From assembly GCF_037265215.1 (NCBI RefSeq), contig NZ_CP147737.1, forward strand, positions 1,116,001-1,180,000: a DNA stretch of 64,000 nucleotides, in the 5' to 3' direction. Under the pieces are notes generated by a model. The model was not told the origin of the DNA and ran no database searches. It saw only the letters and a list, made by a program, of their open reading frames with translations. The DNA is from Xenorhabdus griffiniae. GTDB lineage: Bacteria > Pseudomonadota > Gammaproteobacteria > Enterobacterales > Enterobacteriaceae. The translations under genes were made by a program, and so were the position numbers. Positions 32,597 through 41,615 of this stretch are shown here, one piece after another (the stretch's first letter is position 1; the number at the start of each line of letters is the position of its first letter).

Positions 32597-34111
32597 CTAT
32601 TTTCCTTTCGACAACATCTTCTGCATTACCATTTGCCCGAACAGGCCGGCAGACTGCCTGACCTGCCCCACGCCCTGGCTCATCATGCCCGCCATATCGC
32701 CTATCCGCACCCCGGCCCAGGCCAGTGCCCCCAGCCAGACCATTGGCAGCACAATAAACAACGTGCCCATCACCAGCCCCATAATCAAATCATCTGAAGT
32801 ATTCTGAATACCGGCCAGATTCAACAGGCTGTGGGTGTCTGAGCCATACAGGGCATCCAGTAAATAACTGTCCAGCCAACGGGCAGTTTCCCACCAGAAG
32901 GTCAGGAAATTCAACGCAAACAGGGCGAACGTCAGTGTGAGTACCGTCTTAAATTCATAGGCAGCAAACAGCAGGATCAACGGGATTAAGATATACAACG
33001 CCATCAGGATCACCGCCTGTATCATCGGCAACGCCTGACGCACCGCATCAAACGCCGGCATGCTGAGGAATCCCCCCAGCAGAGTCCCCGCAGAAGACCC
33101 CACTCGATTTGATCTGTCCCAGACCGCAAAATCGGCATTACCGCCATACCCCGCATACACATAGCCGTCCTGAGACATTGTCAAGTTAACCGGACTGACT
33201 AAACGGCGGATCACCGCTTCTTGATATTCGCGGGTTTCTTTGCCCAGCATTTTGAGGGCTGCCGACAGACGCAACCACAATCCCGGATCAGCCTCGGCCA
33301 ATACCCTGGCCTTCAGTCCGGTTTTAGGGGTTGACCACCAGGCCTGACAGGTGGGATAACCGCCCTGCCCGGTATTGGGCCGGCCACTGTCCCGGCTTTC
33401 ATTCCACGGAAATAGTCCCCTGGGCATTCGGGATTGCAGCGTCCGGTAATCGCCGGATAAGAAGGTGCGACTGCCCAGCCAGTCAATATCATGCAGGGTG
33501 GCCGGATCGGGGGTTTGCCCCTGATCCCGTTGTTTCCACTGATACAACGCTAAGGCATAACAGTCATTAGTGAAATCCTGCAATTCCGCCGCCAGTGCCG
33601 GGCTATTGATACGGGTGTGCTGTACCTCAAAACGCAGCTGCCTTAAATCCGGCCGGCAGGGAATGGAAGCGACCGCCGCTTGCGTTAATCCCTTTGACAA
33701 CCGATGCACCACGGCCCACCAGAGGGGCACCGCCGCCGTCTGATTATTCAGGCTGGAGATCACCGGCGCATAACCACTTTTATCCGGCGCTTGCGGTGTC
33801 CAGGTGCCGCAACTTTTGGCGCGGGACTGATCGTACTGGAGGGTACTGAGGCTGACATTGACCAGTGGCACACAACACACCACCATGACGAAAAAGGTGC
33901 CATACAACGTATTTTCGAGACGGGCAAGCGACTGCAACCCGCCATGACCGTCCTCTTCGTCACCTTCCCGCACTTTCAGCCAGACCGCGATGACCTTTAT
34001 CACTAAAGGGGTTGTAAACAGTCCGGTGGCAATCAGTATTTGCCATAACCCGTTATTGACCACCCAACCCAGCAGGGTCAGAAAGTATTCCAGATAGCTG
34101 TTGGTGGTCAT
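32597..34111 (-). CDS. traG: Conjugal transfer protein TraG (N-terminal TraG type), ICE
   Basis: Inner-membrane component of the ICE conjugation machine, 504 aa, probably involved in pilus assembly or mating-pair stabilisation. The N-terminal membrane segments (YFLTLLGWVVNNGLWQILIATGLFTTP and MVVCCVPLVNVSL) are followed by a periplasmic portion of about 260 residues with several cysteines. Three or four more membrane segments close the C-terminus (AVILMALYILIPLILLFA; TFALFALNFLTFWW; LVMGTLFIVLPMVWLG). The start overlaps the preceding gene by ATGA. It is the last gene of the leftward block PFL_4709-4710-4711-small protein-traG. The gene is complete, so the duplicated fragment nearby did not damage it. 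Confidence 0.87.
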   Translation of the reverse strand: MTTNSYLEYFLTLLGWVVNNGLWQILIATGLFTTPLVIKVIAVWLKVREGDEEDGHGGLQSLARLENTLYGTFFVMVVCCVPLVNVSLSTLQYDQSRAKSCGTWTPQAPDKSGYAPVISSLNNQTAAVPLWWAVVHRLSKGLTQAAVASIPCRPDLRQLRFEVQHTRINSPALAAELQDFTNDCYALALYQWKQRDQGQTPDPATLHDIDWLGSRTFLSGDYRTLQSRMPRGLFPWNESRDSGRPNTGQGGYPTCQAWWSTPKTGLKARVLAEADPGLWLRLSAALKMLGKETREYQEAVIRRLVSPVNLTMSQDGYVYAGYGGNADFAVWDRSNRVGSSAGTLLGGFLSMPAFDAVRQALPMIQAVILMALYILIPLILLFAAYEFKTVLTLTFALFALNFLTFWWETARWLDSYLLDALYGSDTHSLLNLAGIQNTSDDLIMGLVMGTLFIVLPMVWLGALAWAGVRIGDMAGMMSQGVGQVRQSAGLFGQMVMQKMLSKGK

Positions 34112-34434
34112 AACATCCCCCCAATATTTCCTGACAGGGCATATTCACCCAGCAGGATAAACAACAGGCTGGACACTCTCATCCGGATCAACACTGCACG
34201 GTGTGCCGGCTGATGTGTTATCTTTTGCCCGATTTTCCAGCTACCCCAGCCCAGTACGGCATACAGGCCTAACCGCCAGACTAACCAGTATCCCCCGGTT
34301 TCGGTCACCCAATGGTGCATCCTGGTGAGTTTTTCCGCCTGATGCAGCCCGGCCCAGCCTGCCGCCAAACTGATAACCATCACCAAAGCGATAAGCAGTA
34401 ATCGCATAATCCCTTTTCTCAATATGGAAATCAT
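34108..34434 (-). CDS. Small ICE membrane protein between PFL_4711 and traG
   Basis: About 108 aa with two to three hydrophobic segments (GIMRLLLIALVMVISLAAGWAG; YWLVWRLGLYAVLGWGSW; SSLLFILLGEYALSG). The frame opens at 34443, but that ATG lies almost on top of GGAGGG; the ATG at 34434 has proper spacing. A small membrane protein in this slot is normal in PFL_47xx-type conjugation clusters. Function is unknown; assembly of the inner-membrane complex is a guess from place. Its stop overlaps traG. Confidence 0.7.
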   Translation of the reverse strand: MISILRKGIMRLLLIALVMVISLAAGWAGLHQAEKLTRMHHWVTETGGYWLVWRLGLYAVLGWGSWKIGQKITHQPAHRAVLIRMRVSSLLFILLGEYALSGNIGGML

Positions 34435-34449
34435 CGCGGCCATCCCTCC

Positions 34450-35889
34450 TTACTGCCGTTCACGGTGGGGCATTTCCAGCTGATAAAAACGCGCATCAGT
34501 GCTGTCCGGCACCTGCTTTTGCGGATGGGTCTGGATACGGTGTGTGTCCCGTTCAATAATGGTCAGGATAGCGTTACGGGACAGCTCCCGTTTCAGCCAC
34601 ATCTCATTTTTCAGCGCATTGATTTCCCTGTCCAGCGCCTCAATCCGGCGTTCCCCTTCGGCCAGGGCTTCCGGTTGGGCGGCCGCATTGGGCTCTGACA
34701 TGCCGGTAATCAGCATGCGCCGCATCAGCAATGCGGTCTCGGTGGTCTCAGCCATCGCCAGCTCGCCCGCCAGACGCGCGGTCAACGCCGCACTGTCCGG
34801 GTCTCGCTGCAATGCCTGAATGACACCTTTGGTGACGGCCAGGCTACCGGTTTTCAGTTTGGCCAGATTGGCGGCGGTGGGTTTTTCCGTACCATTGACC
34901 AGCTTCACCAGCTGTTCAGTATTGGTTTTGGTGCCCTCTTCCAGCATCGGCGCAAAGCCGGTGCCGGCCACCGTCGCGCCCGGCTGCTGCGTTTCCCCAC
35001 CGCTGGTGCATTCTGCGGCATTGGCACAGGTACGGATAGCCCGGTCGCCCAGCACTTTTACCACCGCCTCCGCCGCTTCTCTGGCATTCTGAAATTGGGT
35101 ACAGGCACCGCCATCACACTGTTTGGTACTGATTGAAGCCTGGCTCAGTACCGGCAGCTGATTCATCATATTAAATCCCGCGCTGGCTAAATCACGGGTG
35201 GGCCGGATGGCATTTTGTCCCTTGCCCCCCTGCTTCTTCCCGCCAATCCACGGGTGCCCGCTGGTGCCTGTGGCTTTGCTGCCGGCATTATTGACTCTTA
35301 CCGCATCGGCATCCCCGCTGTTCACCTGTGTCTTATATTCCTGTAGGGCAGCCGATTGCGTCCATTTACTGTTTTGCGCAAAATCCATCATTCGCCGGGC
35401 CATGTTCTGGCAATTAAACTGAGCCTTGTCGTACGCCACATTGGCCTGCAACACACCGTTGGTCAGCATGTCATACAGCCCCGGGTTGGCACGCTGAATG
35501 ACCATGGCGGGTAAGCTGGCGACAGCGCCGGTGGCCCCCTGGATAACTTCACTCATCAGGTTTTTAAACCCGGCTGTAATACCGTTTAACTGATTACCGA
35601 CGGTAGTTTTTAAGTCAAAATTGCCGCACATCAAATCGGAACTCCAGCCCAGCTCCAGTCCGCCCAGCGTGGTCAGGGAACGGCGGGTGGCCGGCTGTGA
35701 AATCACTGAGCCGCCCCCTAAGGTATAAAACAGCGTATCGGAGACCGCACCGGAGACATCGGCACCATAACCCAGCACACTGTTATTTACCTGTGGTAAT
35801 GAGAGGGATACAACCGGTGTATTACCCTGCACAGACGCAGTTGCCAGCCCACTCAATACCAGCAATAATGCGTTTATTCTCGTCATCAT
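34450..35889 (-). CDS. Integrating conjugative element protein, PFL_4711 family
   Basis: A 479-aa exported protein (N-terminal signal sequence TRINALLLVLSGLATASVQG). The family (TIGR03755-like) is known only from ICE conjugation clusters. Seen are DLMCGNFDLKTTVGNQLNGI, NCQNMARRMMDFAQNSKW, cysteine pairs (KQCDGGACTQF; TCANAAECTSGG) and an alanine-rich C-terminal helical part with MLITGM and a coiled stretch EGERRIEALDREINALKNEM. By order it may correspond to TraH of F-type systems, so an outer periplasmic role in pilus extension is likely but inferred. The start follows GGGAGGA, with two adjacent ATGs. Confidence 0.85.
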   Translation of the reverse strand: MMTRINALLLVLSGLATASVQGNTPVVSLSLPQVNNSVLGYGADVSGAVSDTLFYTLGGGSVISQPATRRSLTTLGGLELGWSSDLMCGNFDLKTTVGNQLNGITAGFKNLMSEVIQGATGAVASLPAMVIQRANPGLYDMLTNGVLQANVAYDKAQFNCQNMARRMMDFAQNSKWTQSAALQEYKTQVNSGDADAVRVNNAGSKATGTSGHPWIGGKKQGGKGQNAIRPTRDLASAGFNMMNQLPVLSQASISTKQCDGGACTQFQNAREAAEAVVKVLGDRAIRTCANAAECTSGGETQQPGATVAGTGFAPMLEEGTKTNTEQLVKLVNGTEKPTAANLAKLKTGSLAVTKGVIQALQRDPDSAALTARLAGELAMAETTETALLMRRMLITGMSEPNAAAQPEALAEGERRIEALDREINALKNEMWLKRELSRNAILTIIERDTHRIQTHPQKQVPDSTDARFYQLEMPHRERQ

Positions 35890-35901
35890 TCCTCCCTTAT
35901 T

Positions 35902-36870
35902 TCAGATATCGGTACTGCCAAGAAAACGCTGCCCGCGACGCTGGCAACAGCTGTAGGGCTGCCACAGGGCATACGCCTGGTTGCCATTGACCGCAGCCGC
36001 ATGTTCGCCGTCAGGAAACACTGCGCAAGATTGACTTAACCGGGGTGATAATCGCTGCCATTGGTGATTTTGGGTGCCGGTATTTTCTGTCACTGGTTCG
36101 GGTGGCCAATAACCGTCAGCGCGTTGACCTTTTAAGGTCTGATAAACATGGGGTTGCCCGGTACGGGTGATAATATCCGCCACCCGCTGCGCCACCACGG
36201 CAGACGCTTTGTCATCATCGGTCTGATTGATGAAACCTGAGCGCGGATAAATAGTGCCCCACAGATTGGCGGCCATTTGTCTGCCCAGCTCCCGCTGGCC
36301 GGGAATAAGCGCTTCCGGGTAGAACGATTCCGGCAAACCGGTGCGCCACGCAACGGTATCTAATGTGCTGAGAAAATAAGGCACCAACGGGGTGGCCGCA
36401 CTGCGGCAGGAATAGCCGGGAATTTGCCCGCCAATCAGACGGGTGGCGGGGTGCCCGATGGCATCGGCATATTTAAAACGCAGACTGGTCCGGCGCTGGC
36501 CTGCCATCTGGCTATTATGGTGGCCACCGCCCGCAGTCAGGTGGGATAACGCCCCGGTGACAGCATTTTCCAGTCCGCCGGATAACCGGCTGACTTGCGC
36601 CATGTCTGCCCACGGATTGCCGCCGGGGGCGTGATAGGTGGATACCACCGCTTCGGGGAGGTAGTGAGTGACTTTAACCGACGTTTTTACCGTACAGCCA
36701 TGCCAGGAACAAAACAGCCAGTAACAAATACCGCTGACCCGCCACTGGATACAGGATGGCGAGAGACTGCTGGCCACAATCTGGGCGGTGTTGAGGGAAG
36801 CCTGCACAAAGGGAACAAACGCCGCTATCAGCGTGATGACCACAGGAAAAGCAAGGCGGGGTGTCTTCAT
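35902..36870 (-). CDS. Integrating conjugative element protein, PFL_4710 family (TraU-like)
   Basis: Exported 322-aa protein, with a signal peptide in the first 25 residues (FPVVITLIAAFVPFVQA). IQWRVSGICYWLFCSWHGCTVKTSVKVTHYLPEAVVSTY is the marker region of the TraU-like family, with several cysteines for disulphides. C-terminal AYALWQPYSCCQRRGQRFLGS also matches. F-type TraU takes part in DNA transfer and mating-pair stabilisation. The start overlaps the previous stop by ATGA, showing tight coupling with PFL_4709. All family cysteines seem to be present. Confidence 0.87.
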   Translation of the reverse strand: MKTPRLAFPVVITLIAAFVPFVQASLNTAQIVASSLSPSCIQWRVSGICYWLFCSWHGCTVKTSVKVTHYLPEAVVSTYHAPGGNPWADMAQVSRLSGGLENAVTGALSHLTAGGGHHNSQMAGQRRTSLRFKYADAIGHPATRLIGGQIPGYSCRSAATPLVPYFLSTLDTVAWRTGLPESFYPEALIPGQRELGRQMAANLWGTIYPRSGFINQTDDDKASAVVAQRVADIITRTGQPHVYQTLKGQRADGYWPPEPVTENTGTQNHQWQRLSPRLSQSCAVFPDGEHAAAVNGNQAYALWQPYSCCQRRGQRFLGSTDI

Positions 36871-37265
36871 GGCTGGCGCTGCTCCCTGAGGGCGCTTGCT
36901 TTTGCCACATCCACCGTACCATACACCACATCCCGGTCATCAAATACCACCGCAGGGTATTTACGCACACCTGATTGCCAGGCTTCAACAATGGCTCGAT
37001 AAGCATTGATCAATTGGTGTTCCTGCTTATACCATTGGGGAGAATGCAGCATAGCTTGTGCCTGTCTCGCCGCTTGCTGAGGGTCGGCAGACAAGTGAGC
37101 GAAGATTTGTCTCTGATGTTGTTCAGCCGCATCCAGCCAGACAATTTGTGTCTCCGGGGAAAGATTGACGGGAGGATGCTGACTGTCGGTATAGATAACT
37201 ACTTTCGCATTGGCCGATAATGAGGCCAGCAATCCCGCCCAAAGCAATAAAGTCGACTTCCACAT
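36867..37265 (-). CDS. Integrating conjugative element protein, PFL_4709 family
   Basis: A small periplasmic protein, 132 aa, with a signal peptide (LLLWAGLLASLSANA). DUF1525-type pattern: VVIYTDSQHPPV, DAAEQHQRQIFAHL, RAIVEAWQSGVRKYPAVVFDDRDVVYGTVDVAKA. The KYPAVVFDDR-VVYG segment resembles a thioredoxin-like strand/loop, similar to TrbC/TraW-neighbouring proteins, but no CxxC is present. It is the first gene of the leftward block ending with traG, and its promoter must lie in the 420-base gap before tssF. Confidence 0.85.
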   Translation of the reverse strand: MWKSTLLLWAGLLASLSANAKVVIYTDSQHPPVNLSPETQIVWLDAAEQHQRQIFAHLSADPQQAARQAQAMLHSPQWYKQEHQLINAYRAIVEAWQSGVRKYPAVVFDDRDVVYGTVDVAKASALREQRQP

Positions 37266-37686
37266 AGCACATTTCCCGTTTTATCAAACACCGGGATAGC
37301 CTGAAGAAATGCATTATTGGTGTCAGTAATTAATTAGTTTTTGCAAAAGTAAAAAAAGTAAATGCACTTCAGACTAAGATCTTTCTTATTTGGGTTTTGG
37401 CTTGGAACTCTGATAACCATTTATCAAGACGCGTCCCCAATCACAAAAACAACCTTCCATAAAGTAAATTTAACAGATAATGCCGTAAAATACGCCATTA
37501 ACCGTTATCAATGCCCAAATATGTATAAATTTTTCCAATAGAACACCGATGAGTAATTCATCAAAACATACATACGAGGATAAAAATAAAAGGCATAGTG
37601 AATATCCGTGCCTGGTAAGAGGGATTTAAACAAGTTGTGCCATTGTGAACCGGCCGAGTTTATTGAATATCGATAAGGAAAACGGT
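37266..37686. other. Divergent promoter region between conjugation block and T6SS cassette
   Basis: No gene. It separates the leftward PFL_4709 block from the rightward tssF gene and is AT-rich, so promoters for both are expected. No clear -35/-10 pair or operator was fixed by eye. Confidence 0.45.
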
Positions 37687-39423
37687 GTGAAAACATTTGA
37701 ACAACACTTTCAACACGAGATCGAGTATCTCCGCGCATTACAAAAACTGGTGCGGGAGGAAAAACCACATCTGGCGGATATCCTCAGTGGACACGATCCG
37801 GATGTGGAAAGAGTCAATGAAGGCTTGGCCTTTTTGACTGCCCGTCTGCGCCAAAAAATTGACGATGGATTGCCTGAATACACCCAACCATTACTGCAAC
37901 GCTTACACTCGCAGACAATAAAAGGTCTACCGGCAACCAGTGTGATGCAACTGGATAGCGTTCAGGGGACAGATAATGCTTACTCCGTACCGGCAGGCAG
38001 TAAAATCACCACAGAAAATGACACACCATTCATGAGCTGTCGCCCCTGTGATATCGAGCCACTGACACTGATTCGGCGGGAACTCCATCATCAGGCACAG
38101 GAGACCCAGATTACCCTGACATTCCGGTATACGGGCAAAGATGCCCGTTGGGCAATCAAACCCATCAGCCTGTTTCTCAGTGCTGATGAAACCGTCGCAG
38201 ATACCCTGATGCTGGCACTGACACAAGAGGCTTATAACATTCAGTTATACCGAGAAAATTCCCCTTACCCAATGGAAGGTTTGCGTTTGGAACCCTTGCA
38301 GGGCACTTCCGGGCTTATTTTGTCCCGGCCACAGCGGGCGGGAAACTGGGCGCCACAAATGCTAATAGAGTCACTTTATTTTCCCCATGTTCATCACTTC
38401 ATCACATTGGTTTTGCCGACGACGATGCGAAGCCACTTATTCATGACAGAAACCCGTGAATTTACTGTTGTAATCAAACTCAGGTATGAATTGGCCGTGT
38501 CTGAAGCACAAATAGCGGCAGCGTTTCACCTGCATTGTGTGCCCGTGGTCAATCGACAAATAACACAATTAACCGTGCCGTTTAATTTAGGGACTGAGCG
38601 TTATCGCTTACCCTTATCACCCTCTCAGGGTGTACTGGATGTGCACGGCATTGCACTGGAACAAGAACCGGATGAAGAGTATGACCGGGGTGAATCTTTC
38701 CGTTTCTATCCAGATCGCTTGTTAACCGGTATGGATCGCTATTTGGATGACGAACACATCTGGTTTTATTCATTGGAAATGGGGGAAGATGCGTTAGGTC
38801 GGTTGCAATACGATCTGGTCTTCCGGGACAGTCGGGGACAATTCATGACCCAGCCTCCGGCGCGAAAATTTATCTGTCAGGTGGCAACATTTGGGCTTCA
38901 GCCGGAGCCATTAATGGCTGGTGAGATGTGTGATGCGGACGAAACCCTCCCTGATAATGTACAAATCAAAAACCTGACTCCCCCTTCGCCGCCCTATCCG
39001 CCGCTCACCGACAGTCACCGCTACTGGACGTTATTGTCACATTATTCGGTCAGCCCATTTTTGCTGCATTCTGCTGACATGCTCAAAGAGCTATTGCTAG
39101 GCTATGACTTTTATACAGAAACAAACCGAAACCGGAGCCGGGCACTGCGCCGCAGGATTAATGGCATTGTTTCCGTGCATTCGAAAACGAGCGACTGGCT
39201 GATTAAGGGCGTCCCCCACCGCTGCCTGTTTATTGAACTGATGCTGGATGACAGCGCCTACACTCATGAAGGGGAGGCTTTCATGTTTGCCCATGGTGTG
39301 TCTCAATTTCTGCCATTTTGCCTGACGCAGGATATGCACATGTTAGTGACCTGCCGTACCACGGCGGGAAAATTCTATAAGCTAATGCCCCGTCCCGTAC
39401 TGGGGTATCGTCCGTTAATGTAA
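37687..39423 (+). CDS. tssF: T6SS baseplate protein TssF
   Basis: Structural protein of the type VI secretion baseplate wedge (with TssK, TssG and TssE). The N-terminus FEQHFQHEIEYLRALQKLVREEKPHLADIL follows the usual TssF start (F-EE--YLR), and the DPDVERVNEGLAFLTARLRQKIDD stretch is the family hallmark. The C-terminus GYRPLM is complete. I start at the GTG at 37687, with AAGGAAAA seven bases upstream, giving 578 aa; the ATG at 37645 lacks a site. It is intact and near the usual 590-620 aa. No tssG, tssK or other core gene is next to it, so it would have to work in, or replace part of, a T6SS encoded elsewhere. Confidence 0.9.
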   Translation: MKTFEQHFQHEIEYLRALQKLVREEKPHLADILSGHDPDVERVNEGLAFLTARLRQKIDDGLPEYTQPLLQRLHSQTIKGLPATSVMQLDSVQGTDNAYSVPAGSKITTENDTPFMSCRPCDIEPLTLIRRELHHQAQETQITLTFRYTGKDARWAIKPISLFLSADETVADTLMLALTQEAYNIQLYRENSPYPMEGLRLEPLQGTSGLILSRPQRAGNWAPQMLIESLYFPHVHHFITLVLPTTMRSHLFMTETREFTVVIKLRYELAVSEAQIAAAFHLHCVPVVNRQITQLTVPFNLGTERYRLPLSPSQGVLDVHGIALEQEPDEEYDRGESFRFYPDRLLTGMDRYLDDEHIWFYSLEMGEDALGRLQYDLVFRDSRGQFMTQPPARKFICQVATFGLQPEPLMAGEMCDADETLPDNVQIKNLTPPSPPYPPLTDSHRYWTLLSHYSVSPFLLHSADMLKELLLGYDFYTETNRNRSRALRRRINGIVSVHSKTSDWLIKGVPHRCLFIELMLDDSAYTHEGEAFMFAHGVSQFLPFCLTQDMHMLVTCRTTAGKFYKLMPRPVLGYRPLM

Positions 39424-39441
39424 CAATAAGGAAATACGGTT

Positions 39442-41613
39442 ATGGATGGTTTGGTTTTTACCTGCCAAATCGGTCGACTCCCGCCAACGACCTTTCAGGT
39501 GGTTAACTTCACTCTGCGGGAGCATTTATCTCAGCTTTTTCAACTTAATCTGACGGTGGTCAGCGCCGTCAATAATATCCCTCTGGGTGAGCAGCTTAAC
39601 CAGGAAGCCTCTCTGACCGTCAAGCGTAATGGCGTGGTGGAACGAACGGTCAATGGTATTGTGGCCGGTGCGACACAGGGCAATACCGATGGAAAGCAAA
39701 CGTATTACACTTTTATTCTGCGACCGGAAATGTGGCGGATGACGCTCAATCAGGACAGCCGTATTTATCAGCATCTCTCCGTCCCTGATATTTTGAAGAA
39801 ATTGCTGGGAGAGCACCGGGTAAAAGCTGACAGCAAGTTCTATGATAGCGCCGGTTATCATGCGCCCCGCGACTACATTACTCAGAAACGGGAATCAGCC
39901 TATGATTTCTGGTGCCGGTTAGCGGCGGAAGAAGGCATTATTTTCTGGTTTGAGGAAAACCAGATGTTTTACAGCAATTCTCACCTCGGTATGACGGCCG
40001 CCTTACCCTTGGTCTACAACGGTCAACCAAACACGGATGATACTGACTCAACCGTCTGGCAGTGGCAGTATGGCGAATATTTATGCCCTGATGAGTTTAT
40101 CCATAAAGATTACAACTACCTGCGTCCTTCCCAACCGATGCAAACCAAAGCCAACGTAGAACCCAGCAGCGGGCATTCCGTTTTTGAAAGTTACGGGCGT
40201 TTCCAGTGGAGTAAAGAAGGACAACCCTTCAGTCAAATTCGTCTTAACCAGTTGAACAGCGAAAGTAAACTGGGCTCCGCACAGTCTAACTGTATCAAAT
40301 TACGGCCGGGTAAAATCTTTACCCTCAGTGCACACCCGTCTGACGCGATGAATGACCGCTGGCAGGTGGTCAGCATCACGCATCATGGCACTCAGCCGCA
40401 AGCAGCAGGAATAGGCGGTGAAGGCACCACATTAACCAGCGATATGACTTTTATCCCCGGCTTTGATGACTGGCGGCCACCGTATCACTATAAGCCACTG
40501 GCAGACGGTGATGAGCTGGCCACAGTTGTCGGGCCTGAAGGCGAAGAGATATTCACCAATGAACTCGGTGCCATTAAAGTGCATTTTCACTGGAACCGCT
40601 ATGATAAACTTGGTGACAGTTCGTCCTGTTGGGTGCGGGTTGCCCAGGGCTGGAATGGCAATAACTTTGGCTTTATGGCAATCCCCCGTATCGGTCAGGA
40701 AGTGATTATTTCTTACCTGAACGGGGATATAGACCGTCCGATCGTGACCGGTTGCAACTACAATGGCCGCAATAGCCCGCCGCTGGATTTACCGGGCCAA
40801 AAAACCCGAACTACCTTTAAAACCAAAACGCACAAAGGTGACGGATTTAACGAACTGCGCTTTGAGGATGCCAAAGGCAGCGAGGAAGTGTATATCCATG
40901 CCCAAAAGGATATGAACACCAAGGTGCTGAATAACCGCACTATTCAGGTGGATGTTGATCATGAGGAGCGTATTGGCCGCGACCAGAAGTTAACGGTGGT
41001 ACGGGATCAATTTGAGGAAATTCAACGCAGCCGTCAGACTGTCATTAAACAGGATGATGATGAATCAGTTTCCGGTCACCAGACCTTGCGGGTTGAGAAA
41101 AATCAGTCCAGCACCATTACCGGGCAGCAAAGCACCAACATCGGTAAAAGCCAGTTACTGGAAATCAACGATAATCAGGAAGTGCGTGTTGGTAAACACA
41201 TTGTGCTGCAATCCCAAAGCGGCCAGATCACCATTGGCAATTCAGGCGGTCAAATCATCATCGATCCAACAGGAGCAATTACAATTTCGGGTACGTCCAT
41301 ATCCATGACCGAACACGCAGCAGGAAAGGCTGGCAGCCAGCCACTGTTTGATTATTCGGGGCGTTATATTCTGACCAACAGCAAAAATAATAACCAACCG
41401 CTGACAAACACCCTGTACCAGATAAAAACCCCATCAGGCATCGTGTCCGGCCGTACTGATGCTGCGGGACGTACCGTCATCGTGCAGACCCAGCAAGCGG
41501 ATACATTGGAATTCAGTATCCCAGAAGAGCAGAAAAAGAAAAAAAACCAAACGCTGTACCACGTTGGTAATAATCAACCCGTGGATTATGTGATGGAATT
41601 TAAGGAGGAATAA
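39442..41613 (+). CDS. vgrG: T6SS spike protein VgrG (TssI) with C-terminal extension
   Basis: Trimeric spike of the T6SS, 723 aa. The gp27-like part starts at residue 1 (FTCQIGRLPPTTFQVVNFTLREHLSQLF), the OB-fold/gp5 part lies around 380-450 (GEEIFTNELGAIKVHFHWNRY; WVRVAQGWNG), then a beta-helix of repeated TT-NNRT-like turns with VGK-IVLQSQSGQITIGN (DUF2345). The last 90 residues (FDYSGRYILTNSKNNNQPL ... GRTDAAGRTVIVQTQQ) look like a transthyretin-like fold, a known adaptor for loading effectors. AAGGAAATACGG precedes the ATG. The effector gene follows after 2 bases, so the extension probably carries it. Confidence 0.94.
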   Translation: MDGLVFTCQIGRLPPTTFQVVNFTLREHLSQLFQLNLTVVSAVNNIPLGEQLNQEASLTVKRNGVVERTVNGIVAGATQGNTDGKQTYYTFILRPEMWRMTLNQDSRIYQHLSVPDILKKLLGEHRVKADSKFYDSAGYHAPRDYITQKRESAYDFWCRLAAEEGIIFWFEENQMFYSNSHLGMTAALPLVYNGQPNTDDTDSTVWQWQYGEYLCPDEFIHKDYNYLRPSQPMQTKANVEPSSGHSVFESYGRFQWSKEGQPFSQIRLNQLNSESKLGSAQSNCIKLRPGKIFTLSAHPSDAMNDRWQVVSITHHGTQPQAAGIGGEGTTLTSDMTFIPGFDDWRPPYHYKPLADGDELATVVGPEGEEIFTNELGAIKVHFHWNRYDKLGDSSSCWVRVAQGWNGNNFGFMAIPRIGQEVIISYLNGDIDRPIVTGCNYNGRNSPPLDLPGQKTRTTFKTKTHKGDGFNELRFEDAKGSEEVYIHAQKDMNTKVLNNRTIQVDVDHEERIGRDQKLTVVRDQFEEIQRSRQTVIKQDDDESVSGHQTLRVEKNQSSTITGQQSTNIGKSQLLEINDNQEVRVGKHIVLQSQSGQITIGNSGGQIIIDPTGAITISGTSISMTEHAAGKAGSQPLFDYSGRYILTNSKNNNQPLTNTLYQIKTPSGIVSGRTDAAGRTVIVQTQQADTLEFSIPEEQKKKKNQTLYHVGNNQPVDYVMEFKEE

Positions 41614-41615
41614 AA

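Noticed and set aside
37645-37686. ATG at 37645 as the tssF start
   Set aside because: It has no ribosome site, while the in-frame GTG at 37687 follows AAGGAAAA at correct spacing and matches the usual TssF N-terminus.
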